From contig NZ_CAXHZC010000009.1 of NCBI RefSeq assembly GCF_964021845.1, positions 91,705-155,704 of the forward strand: DNA of 64,000 nucleotides, in the 5' to 3' direction. The position numbers and the translations under genes are program-made. The notes beneath the pieces were generated by a model. It was not told the origin of the DNA. It was given only the letters and a program-made list of their open reading frames with translations, and ran no database searches. Positions 43,957 to 53,065 of this stretch are shown piece after piece. Positions within the stretch are counted from its first letter, which is position 1, and every line of letters begins with the position of its first letter. The stretch comes from Arcticibacterium sp964021845. Lineage in GTDB: Bacteria; Bacteroidota; Bacteroidia; Cytophagales; Spirosomataceae.

Positions 43957-44220
43957 ATGTCTTTGTTAAACATTCTTTTACAAGCTGCTACTGAATCAGG
44001 TGCTGGCTTAGCTGCAATGGGTGGTGCTGTAGGTGCTGGTCTTTCTGCAATCGCTGCTGGAATCGGAATTGGTAAAATTGGTGGATCTGCTATGGAAGGG
44101 GTTGCTCGTCAACCTGAAGCTGCAGGTAAAATCCAGTCAATGATGATTATCATTGCTGCACTTATTGAGGCTGTAGCCTTATTTGGTGTGGTTGTAGGTC
44201 TTTTGGCCGTTCTTGGATAA
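43957..44220 (+). CDS. atpE: ATP synthase F0 subunit c
   Basis: The 87-residue protein consists of two membrane helices joined by the polar loop GVARQPEAAGKIQ. The ion-binding carboxylate is Glu71 in LIEAVALFG. The residue after Glu is Ala, not the Ser typical of sodium-binding rings, so proton coupling is likely. The N-terminal helix is Gly/Ala-rich as expected. A strong hairpin follows in the spacer before atpF. Confidence 0.96.
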   Translation: MSLLNILLQAATESGAGLAAMGGAVGAGLSAIAAGIGIGKIGGSAMEGVARQPEAAGKIQSMMIIIAALIEAVALFGVVVGLLAVLG

Positions 44221-44232
44221 TTTGCAACAATC

Positions 44233-44278
44233 GTTTTGCTCTGTTCACATTAGGTGTCAGAGCAAAACTTTTTATTTT
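44233..44278 (+). terminator. Terminator-like hairpin inside the atp operon, after atpE
   Basis: GTTTTGCTCTG (44233-44243) pairs perfectly with CAGAGCAAAAC (44258-44268), with a CAC/GTG inner pair, followed by TTTTTATTTT. It looks like a partial terminator or an mRNA 3'-end stabiliser for the atpB-atpE part of the message. Confidence 0.7.
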
Positions 44279-44304
44279 AAAAAGATTAATTTTTTAGATA
44301 TATC

Positions 44305-44799
44305 ATGGAATTATTAACTCCCGGTGTTGGTCTTATAGCTTGGCAAGCTCTTATTTTCCTTACGCTTTTCTTTGTTTTAAAGAAATTTGCTTGGAAAGGT
44401 ATTTTATCTGCCCTTAGTGAGAGAGAAGAAGAAATTAGTTCTGCTCTTAAAATGGCGGAAGAGACTAGAGCAGAAATGGCAAAGCTTAAATCTGATAACG
44501 AGAAATTATTGGCAGAAGCTAGAGCTGAAAGAGATCAGATGATAAAAGATGCAAAAGAAACTACAAACAGAATGGTTTCTGATGCTAAGGATAAAGCAAG
44601 CTCTGAAGCAAACAAGATTATGTCAGATGCTAGAGCTACTTTGGCTCAAGACAGAACGGCTATGATTTCAGATTTAAAGAAAGAAGTAGCTTCTTTGTCA
44701 ATTGAAATTGCTGAGAAAGTGATTAAGAGAGAGTTAACTTCTAAAGATGCTCATTCTAATTTAGTGACGGAATTAATAGGTGAAGCAAATCTTAATTAA
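44305..44799 (+). CDS. atpF: ATP synthase F0 subunit b
   Basis: The 164-residue protein has one N-terminal membrane helix (about residues 8-27) and a long charged coiled coil (about 35-150) containing EEEISSALKMAEETRAEM. Regular Ala/Glu/Lys heptads are typical of the peripheral stalk subunit b. The start fits the family (MELLTPGVGLIAWQALIFLTLFFVLKKF). It lies 84 nt after atpE, beyond the hairpin. Confidence 0.94.
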   Translation: MELLTPGVGLIAWQALIFLTLFFVLKKFAWKGILSALSEREEEISSALKMAEETRAEMAKLKSDNEKLLAEARAERDQMIKDAKETTNRMVSDAKDKASSEANKIMSDARATLAQDRTAMISDLKKEVASLSIEIAEKVIKRELTSKDAHSNLVTELIGEANLN

Positions 44800-44870
44800 G
44801 GTTTACCCTCGCTAAATAATTTCTTCGGATAATATTAAGTAGTAATAACTAGATATTAAGCCAGACTTAT

Positions 44871-44878
44871 TAGTTTTG
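44871..44878 (+). promoter_or_regulatory. Possible internal promoter before atpH
   Basis: TAGTTTTG, an exact TAnnTTTG, lies 34 nt before atpH, within a weak 8-bp hairpin (GACTTATT near 44864 with AATGAGTC near 44884). It may be a chance match. Confidence 0.35.
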
Positions 44879-44912
44879 TTGAGAATGAGTCGGGTTTAGA
44901 TAAATAATAAAA

Positions 44913-45446
44913 ATGTCAGACGCGGTAGTAGCTTACAGATATGCAAAGGCTTTAATTGACTTTGCGATTGAACAAAAAGTGGTAGAGGATGTCAATAATG
45001 ACATGAAACTTTTTACTGAAGTTTGTGACCAGAATAGTGAATTTGAGGCTGTAATGTCAAATCCTATTGTGAGACATGACAAGAAAAGGACGATTTTGAA
45101 AAATATTTTCGAATCTCGCGTTAATCCTGTGACTTATTCAATATTTGACGTCTTAACTAGGAAAAACAGAGAAAGTCTTATAAAGCCTATCGCTGCCGAA
45201 TTTCAAAAACTGTATGTTCAGCTTAATAATATAGAGCAGGCTATCGTTACTACAGTAGAACCTTTAACGGCTAAGCAGAAAGAAGAATTTATTAAGATTG
45301 TTAAAGATGCAAGCGGTAAGACAGTAGAATTAGAAGAAAAAATTGATAAAGAACTGATTGGAGGATATGTACTAAGAGTAGGTGATACTCAAATAGACAC
45401 TTCAATTAGAAAAAAGATAAACGACTTGAAGCTAGAATTAGCTTAG
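44913..45446 (+). CDS. atpH: ATP synthase F1 subunit delta
   Basis: The 177-residue protein matches the delta (OSCP) subunit. It has AVVAYRYAKALIDFAIEQ at the start, SNPIVRHDKKRTILKNIF in the middle and IDKELIGGYVLRVGDTQIDTSIRKKINDLK at the end. It links the peripheral stalk to the F1 head. In most Bacteroidota atpA and atpG come next, but here a terminator follows 40 nt after the stop and an unrelated surface protein comes after it. Confidence 0.94.
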   Translation: MSDAVVAYRYAKALIDFAIEQKVVEDVNNDMKLFTEVCDQNSEFEAVMSNPIVRHDKKRTILKNIFESRVNPVTYSIFDVLTRKNRESLIKPIAAEFQKLYVQLNNIEQAIVTTVEPLTAKQKEEFIKIVKDASGKTVELEEKIDKELIGGYVLRVGDTQIDTSIRKKINDLKLELA

Positions 45447-45485
45447 TCAAAGATTTAGTTTTCATGGCTATAAAGTTGAGAAAGG

Positions 45486-45508
45486 CCCTGGGTTTCCCGG
45501 GGTTTTTT
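45486..45508 (+). terminator. Rho-independent terminator of the ATP synthase operon
   Basis: CCCTGGG (45486-45492) pairs with CCCGGGG (45496-45502), with one G-U pair and a TTT loop, followed by six T. Confidence 0.85.
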
Positions 45509-45581
45509 CCTTTTTAGGGGGTGTAGAGTTTAGCCTGCTACCTGAATTAAGCTGGGGTTCCTATTTTTATTAGAGTTGACC

Positions 45582-45589
45582 TAGTTTTG
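45582..45589 (+). promoter_or_regulatory. Possible -7 element of the large T9SS protein gene
   Basis: TAGTTTTG is an exact TAnnTTTG but lies 86 nt before the ATG, further than the other examples here. A 12-base direct repeat (AAACTTGTTTTA) occurs near 45599 and again overlapping the start codon. Confidence 0.3.
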
Positions 45590-45675
45590 ATTTAGTATAA
45601 ACTTGTTTTAGAATTAAAAGATTAACTCTATACTTTAAGGTTTTAATAACCACTTAACAGATAAAACTTGTTTTA

Positions 45676-48600
45676 ATGAAAGTTAAACTTAACTTTTTAT
45701 TTCTGCTCAGCGTATTAACTTCAATTTCATATTCTTCTTGGGCTCAATGTGATGAGACTTACGAGTTAAGGATAAACGATACATATAATTATACTTCTAG
45801 CTTCTACACTCCGCCAAGAATAACCGAAAGGGTTGTTTGTAAGGAATCGCAAACTAGCTTTAAGGTTTTGGGCCCTACAAATGATCAGACGACTTACAGG
45901 TTTTTAAAGAACGATTCTTTACTTAGTGAAGGAAAAGAAAGGCAATATAATATCTCAGGAAATGGTTCTTTTCTTGTCGAAGTAGTTACTGGAAATTGTC
46001 TTTATAAAATAGGATATTTTAATATAGAGGAGACAGAAATTATTAATGTTACTACAAGAGAAGATACCATTCATTTGTGTGAATCATCAGAGATTTACGA
46101 ATATATTTATGGAAATACTAACGTGAATTTTGCTAGTTCGGAAATTGAATATACTTGGACCAAAAATGGATTTCCAGTGGCTAATGATTATGGTAGCGGT
46201 ATTATCCCTGGAAGTGAAGGTATATACCAATTAAAAGCAAGTATAGCTTCTTGTATAGGCTTTTCGAAACCTGTAGTTGTAATCAAAGAGAATGGATACA
46301 CTGTTAATAATGAGTTAGAATTTTACTTGGATAAACAGGTTTCTATTGAAGGAAAGGATACTGTTTTAATATGTGCGGAAAATAGTTATTCGTTATATTC
46401 TCCTACGAGAACAGATTGGTATAAGGCTAATGAAAAAGTGCTTTCAAATTCGAAAACCTTTGAAATATTAGAATCTGGGCTGTATTCATCTAAGAAGGTC
46501 TATTCTGATTATTGTACCTATGTGCAAAAGCCTAAATATTTTCTACTAGGTAGTAGTATTGAAGCACCAACGGCGGTTGTAGCCTATCAACCTTGTAAGA
46601 TTACTACAGTTTCTATAGAAAATTTGGATACTGATAATGCAAAGAATAAATTAGATATATATGACGAAACTGATGGAAGACTCATTTATTCATCTATAAA
46701 TGTTGTCAATTATGATCGTTATGGAATTAGTGTCCCGAAAATAAGATTAGAGTATTCTGACGAAAATTGTTCTAGTGCCAGTAAAGTATATAATCTGGCA
46801 TCAAGCAAATCTAAAATGGGTATTAATGGTAGAAAATCTGAAGGAAGTTATACCGAGCTAGCTTTATGTGACAAACAAACGGTGGAAGTCTCATTCAATG
46901 AAGGACGATTACTTAAAACAACTCTATATAGAAATGGTTTGCCATATTTATCGCATCCACCTGGCGGACATTTAAAGTTGAGGATTACTTTAACGGAGGA
47001 GGGCATTTATAATTTTGTTTCAGAATCAAACGATTGCCTTACTTATTCGGATACTTTAAGTTTAATAAAGCCTAGTTTAGAAAGTATTGGGATTGAAATA
47101 AAGTCTCAGGATTGTGAAGTTTTTAGGTTATCACCTGAGGTCCCTTCTGGGAATAGTTTTAATTGGGTTAAAAATGGAGAACTTATAGATAATGGCATAA
47201 GTAATGAATTGGAGGTGAGTATAACCGATACTAATAGTTATAATACTTTAGTTAACCACCTAGGTTGCATCTCGTATTCAGAGCAGATTGTACCAGAAAG
47301 AATTGGAAAAGTTACAGGTACAACTAATTTATTTGTTGGGGATCCACTTTCTCTTAGCACTTCTAATTCCTTTGAACTTGATTATAGTTGGACGACTTCG
47401 AAAGGTGAAGGAATAGATAGCTCTGCTTTATTAATAAAGAACATTTCAAAGGAAGAACAGGGTAACTATACATTAGTAACTAATTTTGGAAGTTGTAGCA
47501 TAACGGATACAGTTAATGTTACAGTTGAAGATGGACCGAAAGTAAAACTGACGTTTCTGTCGTCAATTTGTGAAGGAGAGGAAGTCTATATTTTTCTAGA
47601 GGGCGAAAGGCCATCAAATGGATTTAAGATTGAACATAATTTTGAGGGTCAAATATCTTCCCTACATTATCCGACTTCTTATTATGGGGTTTTATCTGAA
47701 ATTATAAATTTGGGTGTTCATTATCGTAATTTTTCGAAAAACCCTTATCTGAAAATTATTTTGTGGGGTGAGGAGGGGGAAGAAGATGAGGAATATTTAT
47801 TATTTGAAGGGTCTGGAGTTTCATCAGTTATTGGGTGCAATAATAGTTTGATTTCTGTAGATAAAACTAATTTCTGCTCCTATGAGGAAACTGTTTTTAA
47901 TCTAAAATTCCCAGCCCAAATAGAAAAGGACACTAAGTTTAATATATATGCACAGGTCGGAAGATTCGCCAAAGAACTAATTGGTAGTGTCAAAGCAAGT
48001 GATTCTTTTTTTAAATACGATTTGCCAGATTTTACTGAATATGTAATTATTCAAAGCGAAGATGGAAGTCTTACTAGGGTTAGTCCAAAGCTGTCTATAA
48101 TAGAATCGTATTTAGAAGTAAGATCTGAAACAGGTAATTATACTCATTGTTCAGGATTCTTTACACCCTTAGCGGCATCTTCAAGAATAGATGATTTTCT
48201 TTGGAAAAAGGATGATGAAGTAATTGACGGGGTAGAAGAAGGCTTAGTTAGAGTTGAAGCTTGGGACGAGGGTGTTTATTCAATAATAGGCGAAAATCAA
48301 GGTTGTATATTTGAAAGTAATAAGGTAACTGTTAAACGAGATTCCATTCCGAAGCCTTCTTTGGATAGCAGATACAGAAATCACTATTTCTGTAAGGGTA
48401 CAGATGTAAGTATAAGCTCAACTTCCAGATTCAATTACACGGGCTTTCAATGGAACAGAAATGGCCTACCAATAGAAGGAGAAGATGGTACGGTTTTGAG
48501 GGTATTGGAGAATGGAAACTATACGCTTGAAGCTATACAAGGTTCTTGTAGTGCCTATTCAGATGATACCATTCGGATTCAATTTGGTGATTCACAAGTG

Positions 48601-50394
48601 TCGCCAGAGATAGCTGTAGTATATGGAAATGGCATATTAGACAATGGGAAATACTACATATGCGAGTCAAATGAATTTAGGTTTAACGAGTATGCCCTTA
48701 GTTCTTTAATAAAAAATCAACTCTCATTTCAATGGCAAAGGAATGGTAAGGATGTTCCTGGAGCAATTACGTCTTATCTAAGTAGTGTTGAAAGTGGGAG
48801 ATATAGATTGAAAGTTTCGGGAGGAGCTTGCGTCAATTATTCCAATGAAATAGAGGTTGTTAATACCGATAACTTAGAATCTGATTATACCCTTTTAGAA
48901 TATAATAAATTCTTAGCAGTTTCTGAAGATGACGTGGTTCAACTCTGTGCTGGTTCCAGTGTGGGATTGGCTAGATACATTGGACCTGAGTCTTTTTATG
49001 GTTGGAAACGCGAATTATACTTGGATGGAGTTTTGCAAAAGACTACTTACCCCGATGGCGAAAATAAACTGGTGATAGATGAACCAGGGAAGTATCAGGT
49101 TAATTTTGTCAATCCGAAACAAGAATCCTGTATACTTTCTTCAAAAGAGTTTGGCGTAGAATTTATTGAAAATGACACCCTAGCTTTGGATAGATTTACT
49201 TTTTTTAGAGAAAACTGTAATATAGGGAGAGTGTTAAATGCCACTAAAGGCGACTCTTATAATTGGATTCATCAAAATGAATTGGTTGGTATAGAAGAAG
49301 CCTTTGAAGCCACCAATCTCGGAATTTATGAGGTGTATATAGGGAAAGAAAATGGTTGTGTTTTAAAAGAGGAATTCGAAATTTCAGATAGAGGAGTTCC
49401 GAATATAAATGTTTCTACTTCAAATAGAATACTGTGCGATAATTCTTCATGGATTCGGTTGTTTGTAAATTACTCTTATAAAAATATGAGATGGTTTAAA
49501 GACGACTCTCTAATTCAATATAATAGTGTAGATGTTTTAGTAAATAAACCTGGAGTTTATCATTTAGAATATACTACATCTGATAATTGTGAGCTAGTAT
49601 CCAAACCAATTGAATTAATGGCAGGCTCTATTAGTAATAGCTTATCCCCAGGGATTGATAGTCTTGGTATTTGTGAGAATGGAGGATTCCATATGCTTCA
49701 AGTGGTGTCAAGTCCGGATTATAAGTATTATTGGTATTACAATGACGAATTAATACCTGGCGAAGAACTGAACTTTTTTAAAGCGGAAAAAATTGGTGAA
49801 TATTATGCTTCTATCACTAACGGTGGCTGCGTAACAAGTACCCCCACTCGCTATGTATATGAAGCAAACGACGAATTTCCAACGGCAACTTTATCGGGTG
49901 ATACGATAGTTGGTCTGGGAGGTTCTGCTACATTGTATATTAATTTCACTTCTAGTCCACCATTTAATTATTCTTTCACAAACGGTGAAACTGGAGTGTC
50001 GAATTTCCTAAATATCGCCCATTTAGTTGAGGCAGATGAGACAACTACTTATGAATTAGGCTCAGTCGTTAACACCTGCGGAGAAGGAAATGTATTTGGT
50101 TCTGCTAAAATTCAAGTCTTGATATTAGGTGATGAACCTGAATTAGGTAATGATATTTTAGTTTACCCCAATCCAATATTAACGTCTTGCAAACTACTTT
50201 TTGATTTTCATGACACTCACAATGTTTCCTATAGTTTGATAGATATGAATGGAAGAGTACATGAAATGCAGAACCTAGGAGCCGTTAAAGATTCTGAAAT
50301 TGAGCTCAAGCTTAATAGTTTACTATCGGGAGAATACTTTCTAGTTTTTAAGGTGGACGATGAGAAAATAGTTAGAAAAATAATTAAGATTTAA
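45676..50394 (+). CDS. Large T9SS type A surface protein with about twelve Ig-like repeats
   Basis: The 1572-residue protein has a signal peptide (to about residue 24) and a C-terminal T9SS type A sorting domain (about 1480-1572; VYPNPILTSCKLLF, SLIDMNGRVHEM, GEYFLVFK, IVRKIIKI). Between them lie about twelve repeats of 90-130 residues, each with an aromatic-W-x-K/R-N/D-G core, a G-x-Y turn and a late Cys (for example FQWNRNGLPIEG, then NGNYTLEAIQGSC). Early Cys residues (LCESSE, ICAENS) suggest one disulfide per Ig-like domain. It probably acts outside the cell in adhesion. It follows the atp operon terminator. Confidence 0.85.
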   Translation: MKVKLNFLFLLSVLTSISYSSWAQCDETYELRINDTYNYTSSFYTPPRITERVVCKESQTSFKVLGPTNDQTTYRFLKNDSLLSEGKERQYNISGNGSFLVEVVTGNCLYKIGYFNIEETEIINVTTREDTIHLCESSEIYEYIYGNTNVNFASSEIEYTWTKNGFPVANDYGSGIIPGSEGIYQLKASIASCIGFSKPVVVIKENGYTVNNELEFYLDKQVSIEGKDTVLICAENSYSLYSPTRTDWYKANEKVLSNSKTFEILESGLYSSKKVYSDYCTYVQKPKYFLLGSSIEAPTAVVAYQPCKITTVSIENLDTDNAKNKLDIYDETDGRLIYSSINVVNYDRYGISVPKIRLEYSDENCSSASKVYNLASSKSKMGINGRKSEGSYTELALCDKQTVEVSFNEGRLLKTTLYRNGLPYLSHPPGGHLKLRITLTEEGIYNFVSESNDCLTYSDTLSLIKPSLESIGIEIKSQDCEVFRLSPEVPSGNSFNWVKNGELIDNGISNELEVSITDTNSYNTLVNHLGCISYSEQIVPERIGKVTGTTNLFVGDPLSLSTSNSFELDYSWTTSKGEGIDSSALLIKNISKEEQGNYTLVTNFGSCSITDTVNVTVEDGPKVKLTFLSSICEGEEVYIFLEGERPSNGFKIEHNFEGQISSLHYPTSYYGVLSEIINLGVHYRNFSKNPYLKIILWGEEGEEDEEYLLFEGSGVSSVIGCNNSLISVDKTNFCSYEETVFNLKFPAQIEKDTKFNIYAQVGRFAKELIGSVKASDSFFKYDLPDFTEYVIIQSEDGSLTRVSPKLSIIESYLEVRSETGNYTHCSGFFTPLAASSRIDDFLWKKDDEVIDGVEEGLVRVEAWDEGVYSIIGENQGCIFESNKVTVKRDSIPKPSLDSRYRNHYFCKGTDVSISSTSRFNYTGFQWNRNGLPIEGEDGTVLRVLENGNYTLEAIQGSCSAYSDDTIRIQFGDSQVSPEIAVVYGNGILDNGKYYICESNEFRFNEYALSSLIKNQLSFQWQRNGKDVPGAITSYLSSVESGRYRLKVSGGACVNYSNEIEVVNTDNLESDYTLLEYNKFLAVSEDDVVQLCAGSSVGLARYIGPESFYGWKRELYLDGVLQKTTYPDGENKLVIDEPGKYQVNFVNPKQESCILSSKEFGVEFIENDTLALDRFTFFRENCNIGRVLNATKGDSYNWIHQNELVGIEEAFEATNLGIYEVYIGKENGCVLKEEFEISDRGVPNINVSTSNRILCDNSSWIRLFVNYSYKNMRWFKDDSLIQYNSVDVLVNKPGVYHLEYTTSDNCELVSKPIELMAGSISNSLSPGIDSLGICENGGFHMLQVVSSPDYKYYWYYNDELIPGEELNFFKAEKIGEYYASITNGGCVTSTPTRYVYEANDEFPTATLSGDTIVGLGGSATLYINFTSSPPFNYSFTNGETGVSNFLNIAHLVEADETTTYELGSVVNTCGEGNVFGSAKIQVLILGDEPELGNDILVYPNPILTSCKLLFDFHDTHNVSYSLIDMNGRVHEMQNLGAVKDSEIELKLNSLLSGEYFLVFKVDDEKIVRKIIKI

Positions 50395-52914
50395 CTACTT
50401 CATCGCAATCTTAAATCGCCTGTAAGACGAGAATAGAATGCCGATAATCAGAAGTATGATTCCTATCCAAAGAAGATTGATTAAAGGCTTTTCTATGGCC
50501 TTTAAGACTATGTACTCTCTTTCGCTACGTGATATGCCAAAAGTGAAATTACCCGTTACTGGGTCTATCTGATTTAGCTGTACTCGTAAACCAAGTTCAT
50601 TACTCACCACTGGCTTACTCCACACTTGATTATCCTTTATAACAAAGGTTGGTCTAAGTAACTTTTCACCGTCTCTTTCGAGTATTCTCAAATTTGCCAT
50701 AGCTGCTGCGTCACCTGGTTTTAAAGCCATACCATCTACCTCTCTAACGCCAATTACATCATCCAGAATAGCCACATAGTCATTTAAAAAGAAAGTGTCT
50801 CTTAGTGCTACGTTATAATCCATAGGAATGGTCCACTCACGTTCTTCTTCGTTTTGAACGTAGTTTACATGCGAGTAAACATCTTTGTTCCAGAAATGCT
50901 TAATATCGGGAGAAGCCACGTTACCCATTTTTTGGTTTATCTGATACCTTGGGTAAAGATTGTATTTTTCGCCGTTTTTAAGTTCGTAAGCTATTTGATA
51001 ATAGGTATTCTCCGCTTCGTATTCTACAGTGTCAGAACGATACCTAAGCGTATCAGAACCATCCACAATATCGGCTCTAGCAATCCCTTTATAACCTGAA
51101 CCGATGATTGGCTGAATGAAACGTTTTTCTATAAAGCCGGGCACCTCTCTAACATCAACAAACTGGCCCTTATAAGTAAGTGAGAACTCTGGTAACTCAT
51201 AAGGTCTATTTAGCCATAACAATACGTTTTCTCTACTTTCTTTTTCAGAGTCAGAGAACAGTTCTGTTTGGGTAGTGTTAATAGAAACAGTTTTCTCATA
51301 AGCCGAAGAAAACATGATTCCCAATAACATTAAGGCTACGCCAATATGGCTGATGGCTCCCCCAGCTACTTTTATTTTTCCTTTAAAAAGGTCAATCAGA
51401 ATGGAGCCATTTGCCACGATAGAGAAGACAGAGCCCGTTACCAAAATAACGTACTTCCAGTCATCTACTTTGGTAAGGAGAATGACAAGCATAGATATGA
51501 CCATTGAAACTAAAAGCGGAGTGCTTAAAGCTTTGAAACTTTCACCTTTTATTTTTCTCCACCAGAAATATTGGGCTATGCCCATTAAAATAACAGCAAC
51601 TACAAACAACCACATCTGAAAAGTGGTGTAATGTGCTATTTGATTTGATGGCAAAGCCATATTCAAGTCTATTCCCATTGCTGTGGCAAGGCTATTATAA
51701 ACCGGAATTGACGTAGTAATAATTACCTGAAAGGCAGCTAAACTCAAAGTTATGACACCCATAAATATCCAAAACTCCGAAGAGTACACAGATGCTTCTT
51801 TATCGTCGGTAGGCAAATCTTTCCATCTGATGGCGGCCAAGATTATCGCTCCAAATAAGAAGGTAAGGAGATAAAGCAAAAGTTGACCTGATAGCCCTAA
51901 ATCCGTAAAAGAGTGAACAGATGAATTACCAAGAATCCCACTACGAGTTAGGAAAGTAGAGTATAGAATTAAGATAAACTGTGCTATAAGTAAGATGTAG
52001 GAGTATTTTAAAGCAGAGGTGCTTTTTCTGGCAAAAATAAGTGTATGAAAAGCAGCAACTAGCACTATCCAAGGAACGTAAACAGCGTTTTCCACAGGGT
52101 CCCAGTTCCAATAACCTCCAAAATTTAATGTTTCATAAGCCCAAACGCCACCCATCATAATACCGGTTCCTAAGACTACTGAGGCCAGTAAAGCCCAAGG
52201 CAATGTTAGGTTTAACCAACCTGTATAGTCCTTTTTCCAAAGAGAGGATATGGCAAATGCAAAAGGAACCATGGTAAGAGCAAAGCCTAAAAACAAGGTA
52301 GGAGGATGTATTACCATCCAGTAATTCTGAAGTAATGGATTTAAGCCATTTCCGTCTTTCGGAACAAAATCAGGGTCTAAAGTCCAGACAGGAGCTGTAG
52401 GATTGGCCTCTTGAAGAGTTAAGAAAGGAGAACTTCCTAATTTCCATTCGGAAAAGAAAACCACTCCTAGAATCATGGAGGTTAAAAATAATTGAATTCC
52501 AGAAACAATCATCATACTAGGTGAGCCTAAAGCCACGTGCTTAGATTTACTTCTGAATTGCAAAATAAGAACGCAGCCAACGATGGCGTTCCAGAATATC
52601 CAGAGGAGAAAGCTTCCTTCTTGGTCTTGCCAAAAGCAGGAGATAGCATAGCCTAAGGGCAAACTAAGAGAAGTATTGTCCCATGCATAATGGTATTCAA
52701 AATAATGATTGAAAATTATGGTAAAGAGTGTGAGGCAAATTCCTATCACAAAAACGGTATGCCCTAGGAAAATCCCATTACCATATTTTTTCCAAAATGG
52801 TTTACTTTCGTTTTCTTGCGAGGCCTGCCAGTAGGCATAAGTGGCCAATAAAGAACTAATAAATGCCAAAATGGTTAGTAATCGGCCAATCTCTCCTAGA
52901 TAAGGTCTCAACAT
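50395..52914 (-). CDS. ccmF: Cytochrome c biogenesis heme lyase CcmF-like protein
   Basis: The 839-residue membrane protein has about 14-15 helices. It carries the WWD-type heme-handling region (ETLNFGGYWNWDPVENAVYVPW, about residues 260-285) after GGVWAYE, plus STFLTRSGILGNSSVHSFTDLG. A periplasmic soluble domain lies near the C-terminus (about 545-815). CcmF attaches heme to apocytochrome c. No other ccm gene is adjacent. Its stop codon directly abuts that of the convergent T9SS gene, with no base between. Confidence 0.88.
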   Translation of the reverse strand: MLRPYLGEIGRLLTILAFISSLLATYAYWQASQENESKPFWKKYGNGIFLGHTVFVIGICLTLFTIIFNHYFEYHYAWDNTSLSLPLGYAISCFWQDQEGSFLLWIFWNAIVGCVLILQFRSKSKHVALGSPSMMIVSGIQLFLTSMILGVVFFSEWKLGSSPFLTLQEANPTAPVWTLDPDFVPKDGNGLNPLLQNYWMVIHPPTLFLGFALTMVPFAFAISSLWKKDYTGWLNLTLPWALLASVVLGTGIMMGGVWAYETLNFGGYWNWDPVENAVYVPWIVLVAAFHTLIFARKSTSALKYSYILLIAQFILILYSTFLTRSGILGNSSVHSFTDLGLSGQLLLYLLTFLFGAIILAAIRWKDLPTDDKEASVYSSEFWIFMGVITLSLAAFQVIITTSIPVYNSLATAMGIDLNMALPSNQIAHYTTFQMWLFVVAVILMGIAQYFWWRKIKGESFKALSTPLLVSMVISMLVILLTKVDDWKYVILVTGSVFSIVANGSILIDLFKGKIKVAGGAISHIGVALMLLGIMFSSAYEKTVSINTTQTELFSDSEKESRENVLLWLNRPYELPEFSLTYKGQFVDVREVPGFIEKRFIQPIIGSGYKGIARADIVDGSDTLRYRSDTVEYEAENTYYQIAYELKNGEKYNLYPRYQINQKMGNVASPDIKHFWNKDVYSHVNYVQNEEEREWTIPMDYNVALRDTFFLNDYVAILDDVIGVREVDGMALKPGDAAAMANLRILERDGEKLLRPTFVIKDNQVWSKPVVSNELGLRVQLNQIDPVTGNFTFGISRSEREYIVLKAIEKPLINLLWIGIILLIIGILFSSYRRFKIAMK

Positions 52915-53065
52915 GAATTTTTCTCTCTTAAAATTTACTGTAAAGGTACTAGTAAAAGGGCAATTTGCCGATTTTAGTTCGTATCATTTATGGCATTTTA
53001 ACAGATTCCGAAAAGTGAAACATGGAAGTATTTCGTTAAATTGAAAAATGCATTAACTTTCCATC

